Source: Candidatus Rokuibacteriota bacterium (GTDB lineage: Bacteria > Methylomirabilota > Methylomirabilia > Rokubacteriales > CSP1-6). From it: DNA of 5,020 bases. Under the pieces are notes generated by a model. It saw only the letters and a program-made list of their open reading frames with translations. It was not told where the DNA came from and searched no databases. Shown piece after piece: positions 1 through 5,020 of this stretch (positions within the stretch are counted from its first letter, which is position 1; the number at the start of each line of letters is the position of its first letter). Where the stretch lies: NCBI GenBank assembly GCA_016201575.1, contig JACQCN010000291.1, positions 1-5,020 on the forward strand, read 5' to 3'. The translations under genes and the position numbers were made by a program.

Positions 1-1
1 A

Positions 2-433
2 CCATGGTCCAACCCGAGCGCCAGCTCGTCGAGCTACGGGGGCAACCCGCTCGCCGCCGCCGCCTCCCTGGCCGCGCTCGAGATCATCCTCGAGGAGGGC
101 CTGGTCAAGAATGCCGAGCGCGTGGGCAAGGTCATGCTCGCGGGGCTCCACGCGCTGAAGGAAAAGTATCGCTGCGTGGGGGAAGTGAGGGGGAAGGGCC
201 TGATGCTCGGGATCGAGCTCGTGCGGGACCGAGGGACGAAGGAGCCTCTGGGGAAGACCGTGACCCAGGCGCTCTATCAGGAGTGCCTCGGGCGGGGCCT
301 GGTCGCGATGGCGTATTCGAATGTCATCCGGATCAATCCCCCGCTGGTCATCACCGAAGACGCCGCGCTCGCGGGGCTCGCCATCCTCGACGAGGCCCTG
401 GGGACCGTCGTTCGGGAGCACGGGCTTCGGTAG
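2..433 (+). CDS. Class III PLP-dependent aminotransferase, C-terminal part (5' end outside window)
   Basis: The visible 143 residues are the C-terminal end of a class III (ornithine/GABA/acetylornithine-type) aminotransferase, a cytoplasmic enzyme that moves an amino group between an amino donor and a ketone or aldehyde using pyridoxal phosphate. Reading frame 2 is open from the left edge to TAG 431-433. It shows SSSSYGGNPLAAAA (visible residues 8-21), matching the family's S/T-YGGNP segment at the cofactor pocket and dimer interface. It also shows EVRGKGLMLGIEL (61-73) and the conserved RINPPLVIT block (110-118) near the C terminus, whose Arg commonly contacts the substrate carboxylate. The PLP-binding lysine lies upstream and cannot be checked. 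An ATG at position 4 is in another frame and is not its start. Family assignment is confident; the substrate is not determinable. The next gene begins 2 nt after the stop, so the two are probably co-transcribed. Confidence 0.9.
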   Translation, partial: PWSNPSASSSSYGGNPLAAAASLAALEIILEEGLVKNAERVGKVMLAGLHALKEKYRCVGEVRGKGLMLGIELVRDRGTKEPLGKTVTQALYQECLGRGLVAMAYSNVIRINPPLVITEDAALAGLAILDEALGTVVREHGLR

Positions 434-435
434 GA

Positions 436-1506
436 ATGCTTCGAGGAGCGATCATCGGTCTCGGCAATGTCGCTTTGCACGGACATGTGCCCGGCTGGTT
501 GCGCCGCCGCGACGTAGAGATCATCGCGGTGACCGACGCCCTGCCGGCGCGGCGCGCCGAGTGCGAGGCGAGGCTGCCGGGGGCCCGCTGGTACGATTCC
601 GTCGAGGAGCTGCTGGCCGACGCGCCGGTGGACTTCGCCGACATTTGCACGCCGCCCTCGAGCCATGCCCCGTTGATCCGGCGGGCTCTGGGGCGGGGCG
701 TGCACGTTCTGTGCGAGAAACCGCTGGTCTGCTCCCTCGACGAGTTCCGCTCGGTGGCCCGGCTCGCCGCCGCGACCCACCGCGTGCTCCATACGGTTCA
801 CAACTGGCACCATGCGCCGATGGTCCGACAGATCTGGGAGGTGCTTCGGCGCGGCGAGATCGGCGAGGTGACAAAGGTCGTCTGGCATACTTTCCGAACC
901 GGCCCGGCGGCCGCCCGCGATGGACACTCCAGCAACTGGCGTGTCGATCCGGCCGTCGCCGGCGGCGGAGTCCTCACCGATCACGGCTGGCACGTCTTCT
1001 ACATTCTCCAGCGCTGGCTCGGGGCGCGGCCGACGTCGGTGAGCGCGAGGCTCGAGACGCGCCGGCACGCCGGTTGGCCGGTCGAGGATACCGCGACCGT
1101 CAAGCTGACATTCCCCCGGGCCACGGCCGACGTCCTGCTCACCTGGGCCTCCGACGTGAGACGGAACTGGGCAGAGCTCGCCGGGACGAAGGGCAGGGTG
1201 GAACTTCGCGATGATACGTTGATCGTGAAGCGGGCCGGGCGGGGGCGCGATCGGCACTGGTCGTTCTCTTCCCCCCTCTCCGATGGCTCCCATCACGCGG
1301 ACTGGTTTGAACCCGTGGCGAACCATTTTCTCGCCGAGATGACGGATTCACGGCAAGGCGGGGCGAATCTCGCGGAGGCGTCGCTCTGCGTCGCGCTGGA
1401 GGCCTTGGCGCGTGAGTCGAGTCGGCGAGGAGGCCAGACGCTTCCGCTCCCGATGACGTCGTTCCCGGCGCCAACGCCCTCGGCGTGGCCTTCGCTCTCA
1501 AGATGA
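436..1506 (+). CDS. Gfo/Idh/MocA family NAD(P)-dependent oxidoreductase
   Basis: Predicted soluble 356-residue dehydrogenase, normal length for the family, whose members oxidise or reduce sugars, inositols and related alcohols. The N-terminal Rossmann fold opens with AIIGLGNVA (residues 5-13, the G-x-G-x-x-A dinucleotide loop). An acidic position follows the second strand (AVTDA, 31-35), and CTPPSSHAPLI (71-81) leads to the signature EKP at 94-96, whose Lys is the usual catalytic/cofactor residue. The C-terminal domain has GGGVLTDHGWH (176-186), the family's GGGxLxDxGxH element with the presumed catalytic His186. The Asp usually three residues after this His is Tyr189 here. ATG 436 is chosen because the glycine loop lies at residue 8; the same frame is open further left, but that stretch is an arginine/glycine-rich shadow of the aminotransferase. 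The start is 2 nt after the aminotransferase stop, and the TGA overlaps the next ATG (ATGA, 1503-1506), suggesting translational coupling. The alcohol or ketone substrate is unknown; an inositol, sugar or cyclitol is possible by family and context. Confidence 0.92.
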   Translation: MLRGAIIGLGNVALHGHVPGWLRRRDVEIIAVTDALPARRAECEARLPGARWYDSVEELLADAPVDFADICTPPSSHAPLIRRALGRGVHVLCEKPLVCSLDEFRSVARLAAATHRVLHTVHNWHHAPMVRQIWEVLRRGEIGEVTKVVWHTFRTGPAAARDGHSSNWRVDPAVAGGGVLTDHGWHVFYILQRWLGARPTSVSARLETRRHAGWPVEDTATVKLTFPRATADVLLTWASDVRRNWAELAGTKGRVELRDDTLIVKRAGRGRDRHWSFSSPLSDGSHHADWFEPVANHFLAEMTDSRQGGANLAEASLCVALEALARESSRRGGQTLPLPMTSFPAPTPSAWPSLSR

Positions 1507-2159
1507 CAGCGGCCGTCGCCAAGCCGTCTGCGGGAAGCCTCCTGGTGGTCGTCCCAACCGAGAGCGACGGGACCGATCGAGTTTGTCCCAGTACGGTGGT
1601 CGCCGGCCTCCAGTTGGTGCGCCGGATCGTACTGGCGGCCGCGAAGGCGGGCTTCGGGCGGATTTCAGTGCAGGGCCTCTCGGTGAAAGACAACGCGCTT
1701 GCCGGAACCGCGGCGGACCCACTGATCCTGGGCGAATTCCTTCCGCCGGTTTCACGGCGACGGATCGTGTTGATCCCAGTCAATGTCATCCCGAAGCCGG
1801 ACTGGTTGCGTTCGCTCTTGGAGACGCCCCTCGACGACGAAACGCTCTACGTCGATAGCTCCATGGTGGCGGTGATCGAGAGCCAGGATCCGCGCCGGAT
1901 CCTGTCGGCGGCGGCGCGGTACACGAGCGCGGCGGAGCTGGTGGCGGCGTTACGGGGAATGTTCGACGCGAGGGATCGATCCTTCGACCCGGCGGGAAGA
2001 TTCCCGCTCCGCTCGTCCGGCGACCTCCCCCACGCGGAACGGTGGCTGCTGCGGAGTCTCGTCAAACGCGGCGAAGGGGTGATGTCGCGCCTCGTAGAGC
2101 GGCGAATTTCGCTGGCGCTCACGCGCCGGCTGGTCACCACGCGATCTCGCTGGCGCTGA
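1503..2159 (+). CDS. N-terminal, nucleotidyltransferase-like part of a frameshifted fusion with CDP-alcohol phosphatidyltransferase
   Basis: As written this encodes 218 residues and stops at TGA 2157-2159. Only the first 214 or so look native; the last four (SRWR) come from reading a 38-bp duplication out of frame. Removing one copy of the repeat makes 1503-2740 one 1200-nt ORF of 399 residues. The architecture then resembles bifunctional IPCT/DIPPS-type enzymes (cytidylyltransferase plus CDP-alcohol phosphatidyltransferase). The domain has a plausible nucleotidyltransferase layout: a first strand LLVVVP (13-18), AGLQLVRRIVLAAAKAGF (about 34-51), and RIVLIPVNVIPKPDWLRSLL (about 87-106). The catalytic hallmarks are missing, however: there is no AAGxGxR-type loop after the first strand, and the usual metal-binding Asp is replaced in PVNVIP. 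It is probably non-catalytic or structural. ATG 1503 is chosen for its 4-nt ATGA overlap with the oxidoreductase stop; GTG 1485 is an alternative six residues upstream. Neither has a clear Shine-Dalgarno sequence. The nucleotidyltransferase relation is an inference from fold-like pattern and architecture. Confidence 0.75.
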   Translation: MTAAVAKPSAGSLLVVVPTESDGTDRVCPSTVVAGLQLVRRIVLAAAKAGFGRISVQGLSVKDNALAGTAADPLILGEFLPPVSRRRIVLIPVNVIPKPDWLRSLLETPLDDETLYVDSSMVAVIESQDPRRILSAAARYTSAAELVAALRGMFDARDRSFDPAGRFPLRSSGDLPHAERWLLRSLVKRGEGVMSRLVERRISLALTRRLVTTRSRWR

Positions 2160-2181
2160 CGCGCCGGCTGGTCACCACGCG
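2106..2181 (+). repeat. Exact 38-bp tandem duplication that breaks the reading frame
   Basis: Bases 2106-2143 and 2144-2181 are head-to-tail copies of one 38-bp unit, matching at 36 of 38 positions. The differences are T2108/C2146 and C2120/G2158. Each copy, in its own frame, encodes ISLALTRRLVTTR, and both differences are synonymous (ATT/ATC Ile, CTC/CTG Leu). Because 38 is not a multiple of three, the upstream frame runs into TGA at 2157. The downstream frame, carrying the phosphatidyltransferase, continues from copy 2. No inverted repeats or transposase flank it. Confidence 0.95.
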
Positions 2182-2197
2182 GATCACCCCCAACGCC

Positions 2198-2740
2198 ATG
2201 ACCCTGCTGAGCGTGGCGATCGGGCTCGCCGGGGCGCCGTTCTTCCTGTCACCCTCGCCCGCCTACCAGCTCACCGGTGCCCTCCTCTTCCTCGCGCACT
2301 CGATCCTGGACGGGTGTGACGGCGAGCTCGCGCGGCTCAAGTTTCTGGAGTCGCGCGGCGGCGCCATCCTGGACTACTGGGGCGACAACCTGGTGCAAGT
2401 CGCGGTGTTCGCGTCCATCGCGATCGGCTGGAGCCGCGCCATCCACTCCGGGTGGCCGCTCGTCCTCGGCGGGCTCCTGATCGCGAGCTCGTTGGTGGGC
2501 GCGGTCGCGCTCTTCCGGCAGACCCTCGCGGACGAGCCGCCCGCTGCCGACGCATCGGCGGCCGGTCGCGTGGCCGAACGGCTGTCCCATCGTGACTTCA
2601 TCTATCTGATCGTGCTGCTGGCGGCGGCGGGCCGGGCCGCGTGGTTCGTGGCCCTGGCGTCCGTGGGGACGCCGATCTTCTTGCTCCTGCTCTGGATCGG
2701 TCGGACACGCCGGACGTCCGGCTTCGACCGAGAACCCTGA
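2198..2740 (+). CDS. CDP-alcohol phosphatidyltransferase domain (C-terminal part of the frameshifted fusion gene)
   Basis: Integral membrane enzyme domain of the family that transfers a phosphatidyl or similar phospho-alcohol group from a CDP-linked donor to an alcohol, releasing CMP. The full signature D-x2-D-G-x2-A-R-x8-G-x3-D-x3-D is present: DGCDGELAR is encoded from 2309, and DYWGD ends the motif at Asp codons 2372 and 2384. In the repaired 399-residue protein these are Asp257, Asp260, Gly261, Ala264, Arg265, Gly274, Asp278 and Asp282, so all metal and CDP ligands are intact. About six hydrophobic helices are visible, from MTLLSVAIGLAGAPFF to the C-terminal segment ending LLLLWIG. Homologous coding really begins at 2144 (ISLALTRRLVTTRITPN). 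ATG 2198 is the only in-frame ATG near the start if this part is translated alone; GTG 2042 is in frame, but the residues it adds are an out-of-frame shadow. No ribosome binding site precedes 2198. The stop is 19 nt before the flippase-like gene. The lipid and alcohol substrates are unknown. Confidence 0.85.
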   Translation: MTLLSVAIGLAGAPFFLSPSPAYQLTGALLFLAHSILDGCDGELARLKFLESRGGAILDYWGDNLVQVAVFASIAIGWSRAIHSGWPLVLGGLLIASSLVGAVALFRQTLADEPPAADASAAGRVAERLSHRDFIYLIVLLAAAGRAAWFVALASVGTPIFLLLLWIGRTRRTSGFDREP

Positions 2741-2746
2741 GGGATC

Positions 2747-2751
2747 GGAGG
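2747..2751 (+). promoter_or_regulatory. Shine-Dalgarno GGAGG for the flippase-like gene
   Basis: GGAGG lies 8 nt before GTG 2760 in the 19-nt gap after the phosphatidyltransferase stop. It decides the start: the hydrophobic N terminus begins immediately at this GTG. It is the only strong ribosome binding site seen in the window. Confidence 0.8.
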
Positions 2752-2759
2752 ATCGACGC

Positions 2760-3782
2760 GTGCGCTATCTTCGCGTGGCGCTGTTCGTGCTCGGCGGGGC
2801 GCTGCTCGGCGTTCTGATCGCCCGCAACGACCCCCTGGCAATCCTCTCGTCGATCACCCGGCTCTCCTGGCGACTGGTCGTCGTCCTGTGTTTTCCGATC
2901 TCGGTCGTCACGCTCTTCGACACGCTCGGGTGGCGGTTCGCCTTTCTCCACGATCGCGTCGCCTTCCGCACGTTGCTGTCGGCCCGCCTCGCCGGCGAAG
3001 CCTTCAACGTGACCACGGCGGCCGTCGGCGGCGAGCCCGTGAAGGTCTGGCTGCTCCGCCGTCAGGTGCCGCTCGACGAGAGCGTGCCGGCCGTCGTCGT
3101 CGCGAAGACCACGATCACGATCGCTCAGGGACTCTTCCTCCTCCTCGGGGTCGCCCTCGCGGGGCAGACCATGCTGTCGGGCTCGCCTCTTCTCCGCGGG
3201 ATGCTGTGGCTCGTCGCCGTCGAAGTCGTCGCGGTGGCGGGATTCGTGCTCTCGCAGACATCCGGCGTTCTCGGGCGCGGCGAACGCCTGCTCGGTCGGT
3301 TCGGCGTGGGCGGCGTCGGGCGGACGGGCATCCTCGGGCGCGTGGACGAGGGGCTGGTGCGGTTCTACCGTGAAGAACCGCGCCGTCTGGCGCTGTCGAT
3401 CGCCTTTCACTTCGTCGGCTGGCTGCTGGGGTCCGTCGAGGCCTACCTGATCCTGCGCTTCCTCGGCGTGGCCGTGGAGCCGACCACCGCGACGGTCATC
3501 GAGGCGTTCGGGACGGCCGTCCGCTTCGCGACCTTCGTGATCCCGGCCAGCCTCGGCGCCGCCGAGGGCGGCTATGTGGTCACGTTCGCCGCCCTCGGGC
3601 TGGGCCCGGCCGCGGGGATGTCCTTCGGCCTCGTCCGGCGATTGCGCGAGGCGACGTGGGCCGGAATCGGACTCGTCGTCTTCGCCCTGATGCGTCAGCG
3701 CAACGAGGGGCCGGCCTCCGTTGCCTCGAGCGTGAACGCCGCTGGGGTCGAGTCCCGAACGGCGCGGCAACGCCATGAATGA
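2760..3782 (+). CDS. Flippase-like integral membrane protein (LPG-synthase TM-region / HpnL type)
   Basis: A 340-residue polytopic inner-membrane protein of the flippase-like superfamily (lysylphosphatidylglycerol synthase transmembrane region; TIGR00374/HpnL-like), generally linked to moving lipids or lipid-linked intermediates across or within the membrane. The first helix is residues 4-21 and the second about 37-56. ARLAGEAFN (76-83) and GGEPVKVWLLRR (90-101) match the family's GE-x-x-N and GGE-x-x-R/K elements. Further helices lie at about 120-136, 148-164 and 209-236. The C-terminal signature is EAFGTAVRFATFVIPASLGAAEGGY (split as 248-260 and 261-272) followed by LVRRLRE (291-297) and a last helix at about 300-311. 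Residues 312-340 form a hydrophilic tail with no recognisable motif. The protein is the right length for the stand-alone flippase domain and has no LPG-synthase catalytic domain, so it is not MprF. It starts at GTG behind a good GGAGG. Its position between a phospholipid-synthesis enzyme and an RND exporter supports a lipid-transfer role, but the cargo is unknown. Confidence 0.88.
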   Translation: MRYLRVALFVLGGALLGVLIARNDPLAILSSITRLSWRLVVVLCFPISVVTLFDTLGWRFAFLHDRVAFRTLLSARLAGEAFNVTTAAVGGEPVKVWLLRRQVPLDESVPAVVVAKTTITIAQGLFLLLGVALAGQTMLSGSPLLRGMLWLVAVEVVAVAGFVLSQTSGVLGRGERLLGRFGVGGVGRTGILGRVDEGLVRFYREEPRRLALSIAFHFVGWLLGSVEAYLILRFLGVAVEPTTATVIEAFGTAVRFATFVIPASLGAAEGGYVVTFAALGLGPAAGMSFGLVRRLREATWAGIGLVVFALMRQRNEGPASVASSVNAAGVESRTARQRHE

Positions 3783-3957
3783 CATCGCGTCGGCCGAGCC
3801 TGCGCACCGGTCGACGCGTCGACAGAAGACGTCGCCGGGCGCGGGCGGTCGGCCGGCGGCCGGACGTGAATCTGTCCATTTCGCACGTCCTCGGCCTCGT
3901 CGCCCTGATCGGACGCGCGTCGCGTTCTACGTCGTGAGCTCGCCGGGACGACGATGA
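3775..3957 (+). CDS. Possible small coupled ORF (60 residues), doubtful and perhaps frame-damaged
   Basis: An unrecognised ORF fills the otherwise gene-free gap before the exporter. Its ATG (3775) overlaps the flippase-like stop, and its TGA overlaps the exporter ATG as ATGA (3954-3957), the arrangement used elsewhere in this operon. Against it, the translation is Arg/Pro-rich in the middle and has no known motif. Codon third positions are G/C in 24 of the first 30 codons, in only 4 of codons 31-45, then in all of codons 46-57. In the weak middle part, frame 2 looks better (14 of 16 codons G/C-ending over 3863-3910) and reads the more natural NLSISHVLGLVALIG. So this is either non-coding spacer or a small protein gene carrying two compensating indels. 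A frame-2 ORF with ATGA overlap, 3779-3937, is the alternative reading. Confidence 0.3.
   Translation: MNDIASAEPAHRSTRRQKTSPGAGGRPAAGRESVHFARPRPRRPDRTRVAFYVVSSPGRR
3810..3823. other. 14-bp perfect palindrome in the gap before the exporter
   Basis: GTCGACGCGTCGAC is its own reverse complement. It lies 28 nt after the flippase-like stop. It could be a dimeric regulator site, but it has no -10/-35 elements near it, its GC content makes such palindromes easier by chance, and it would have no loop as an RNA hairpin. The structure is certain; a function is not supported. Confidence 0.35.
3930..3953 (+). promoter_or_regulatory. Small hairpin immediately before the exporter start codon
   Basis: CGTCGT (3930-3935) can pair perfectly with ACGACG (3948-3953), leaving a 12-nt loop. 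The 3' arm abuts ATG 3954. The only Shine-Dalgarno-like bases (GGGA, 3945-3948) lie in the loop and the first stem base. Such a stem could make exporter translation depend on ribosomes arriving from upstream. A six-base stem in GC-rich DNA can also be chance, so this is a weak call. Confidence 0.3.
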
Positions 3958-5020
3958 GTGTCGCGCGGGAAACCGGCCGGGCCCTTCGCTGGCTGGTGCG
4001 CATCGCCTGCGCACACCCCGTCCTCACCCTCGTCTTGAGCGTGCTGGGGGCGGGCGCGGGCGTCTCGTACGCCTTCCGAGAGCTGGCGTTCATCACCTCG
4101 GGGAAGGATCTGCTGCCGCCCGGTCGAGCTGACGTGCAGCGCTACAACGAGTACTCGAGGGACTTCGTCGATCCCGACGAGATTGCCGTCGTCGTCGAGG
4201 CCAAGAACCTCGCCGAGGCGAAGGCGTACGCGAGCCGCTTCGTGCACGAGCTCAGGAACTACGCGGGCACATTCGAGCGCGTGGCCTACCGCACCGACCC
4301 CAAACGTTTCGAGGGCCGAGCGCTTCTCTACCTGTCCATGGCGAAGCTCCGGGAGATCGGCGACAAGATCTTCGACTACCAGGAGTTCCTGGAGTCGTTT
4401 GCCGCGCGCCCGACCCTCGATCAGCTCGTCGAGAACATCGACACGCAGGTGGCGCATGCGTTCGTCTCGAACTTCTTCGACGTCGGCCTGAGTGATGAGG
4501 GTACGAACGTCGATCTCCGGTTCGTGACGAACCTGGCCGGCCAGATGTCGAGCCGTCTCGATCGTCGGGAGCCCTACCGATCGCCGTGGGGCTCGCTGTT
4601 CTCCGTGGACACTCAGGCCGAGGACGGCGGCTACTTCCTGTCCGATGATGAGCGCTTGTTGTTCATCCTCGCCGAGGGGACCGGCAAGAAGGACAGCTTC
4701 ACCGGGGCGCGGGCCGCCATCGAGGCGCTCAGGACGACGGCCGCTCGCCTGCGAGACGAGTTTCCGGACGTGAGCGTCGGGGTCACCGGCGGGCCGGCGC
4801 TCTCGAACGACGAAATGGTGGCCGCCTTCCGGGACAGCAAGCGGGCGACGATCCTGGCCTTCGCCCTCACCCTTGGCCTGCTCGTCCTGGCATTCCTCCG
4901 GGTCGGCACGCCGATCCTGATGCTCGTCACGCTGGCGCTGAGCCTCTGCTGGTCGATGGGCGTGATCACGCTCGTGGTCGGGCACCTGTCGATCTTCTCG
5001 GTGATGTTCATCTCGATCGT
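3954..5020 (+). CDS. MMPL/HpnN-like RND family transporter, N-terminal part (3' end outside window)
   Basis: The first 355 residues of an inner-membrane RND-superfamily protein of the MMPL type, most like hopanoid-associated HpnN exporters, which move lipids from the inner membrane towards the outer membrane using the proton gradient. Helix 1 is about residues 19-41 (VRIACAHPVLTLVLS...), followed by FITSGKDLLPPG (46-57), the usual start of the first periplasmic loop. The loop runs to about 297 and includes DFVDPDEIAVVVE (70-82) and the VTGGPALSNDEM segment (277-288) that precedes helix 2 in this family. Helix 2 is about 298-316, helix 3 about 319-342, and helix 4 has started when the window ends. 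The proton-relay residues of helix 4 and the second half are not visible. Full members have about 800-900 residues, so well under half is here. ATG 3954 is chosen because stops occur just upstream in this frame (3867 and 3906) and helix 1 follows at the normal distance. The Shine-Dalgarno is weak. No hopanoid-synthesis enzyme is present in the window, so the cargo is open. Confidence 0.88.
   Translation, partial: MSVARETGRALRWLVRIACAHPVLTLVLSVLGAGAGVSYAFRELAFITSGKDLLPPGRADVQRYNEYSRDFVDPDEIAVVVEAKNLAEAKAYASRFVHELRNYAGTFERVAYRTDPKRFEGRALLYLSMAKLREIGDKIFDYQEFLESFAARPTLDQLVENIDTQVAHAFVSNFFDVGLSDEGTNVDLRFVTNLAGQMSSRLDRREPYRSPWGSLFSVDTQAEDGGYFLSDDERLLFILAEGTGKKDSFTGARAAIEALRTTAARLRDEFPDVSVGVTGGPALSNDEMVAAFRDSKRATILAFALTLGLLVLAFLRVGTPILMLVTLALSLCWSMGVITLVVGHLSIFSVMFISI

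Noticed and set aside
4..435. In-frame N-terminal extension of the oxidoreductase from ATG 4
   Set aside because: The translated extension is Arg/Gly/Pro-rich low-complexity sequence overlapping the clear aminotransferase frame, and the Rossmann glycine loop begins right after ATG 436.
277..1326. Long minus-strand ORF (349 residues) opposite the aminotransferase and oxidoreductase
   Set aside because: It is an Arg/Pro/His-rich composition with no motif, fully antisense to two recognised genes; long antisense ORFs are expected at this GC content.
2042..2143. GTG 2042 as the true start of the phosphatidyltransferase
   Set aside because: The residues it adds (up to the second repeat copy) are an out-of-frame reading of the upstream domain, Arg-rich and unlike the family; they exist only because of the duplication.
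2106..2181. Programmed ribosomal frameshift joining the two halves of the fusion gene
   Set aside because: There is no slippery heptamer at the junction, and the 38-bp duplication itself fully explains the frame change.
2598..3785. Long minus-strand ORF (395 residues) opposite the flippase-like gene
   Set aside because: It is charged, Glu/Asp/Arg/Gln-rich sequence produced by reading the complement of hydrophobic codons, with no domain; the + strand frame has clear family motifs.
3783..3953. Promoter or terminator between the flippase-like gene and the exporter
   Set aside because: No credible -35/-10 pair and no stem followed by a T-run were found; the overlap pattern favours continued transcription.
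3927..4985. Long minus-strand ORF (352 residues) opposite the exporter
   Set aside because: It is antisense to the MMPL/HpnN-like gene, which has correct helices and loop motifs; the antisense translation has none.
1..5020. tRNA, rRNA, CRISPR array, insertion sequence or attachment site
   Set aside because: None was seen: no spaced repeat array, transposase motif or terminal inverted repeats, and almost all bases are accounted for by + strand coding sequence.

Overview
The window is very GC-rich, gene-dense bacterial DNA with all recognisable genes on the + strand. Intergenic gaps are minimal and several start codons overlap the preceding stop. Codon third positions are strongly G/C. The gene types (class III aminotransferase, Gfo/Idh/MocA oxidoreductase, CDP-alcohol phosphatidyltransferase, flippase-like membrane protein, MMPL/HpnN-like RND exporter) fit an environmental high-GC Gram-negative such as Rokubacteria/Methylomirabilota or a deltaproteobacterial relative. 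That placement is an inference from style, not from a marker gene.

Layout: 2-433 is the C-terminal 143 residues of a PLP class III aminotransferase, cut by the left edge. 436-1506 is a complete Gfo/Idh/MocA NAD(P)-dependent oxidoreductase, starting 2 nt after the previous stop. 1503-2740 is what should be one 399-residue gene: a degenerate nucleotidyltransferase-like N-terminal domain fused to a CDP-alcohol phosphatidyltransferase. As written it is split by an exact 38-bp tandem duplication (2106-2143 and 2144-2181), which shifts the frame. The two copies differ at only two bases, both synonymous. 2760-3782 is a flippase-like protein of the LPG-synthase TM-region / HpnL type, with a good ribosome binding site. 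3783-3953 is a short gap holding a possible small coupled ORF whose coding signal appears to change frame twice. 3954-5020 is the first 355 residues of an MMPL/HpnN-like RND transporter, cut by the right edge.

The spacing suggests one transcription unit with its promoter left of the window and its terminator to the right; I see neither. Two soluble enzymes that can interconvert alcohol, ketone and amine sit before an enzyme that attaches an alcohol to a CDP-activated lipid (or the reverse). Two membrane proteins of families tied to lipid translocation and export follow. A working hypothesis is a pathway that makes an unusual, possibly amino-bearing, polar lipid and moves it to the outer envelope. 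The substrates cannot be read from the sequence. Apart from the interrupted gene, the most notable features are the degenerate first domain of that gene and the odd 170-bp stretch before the exporter.
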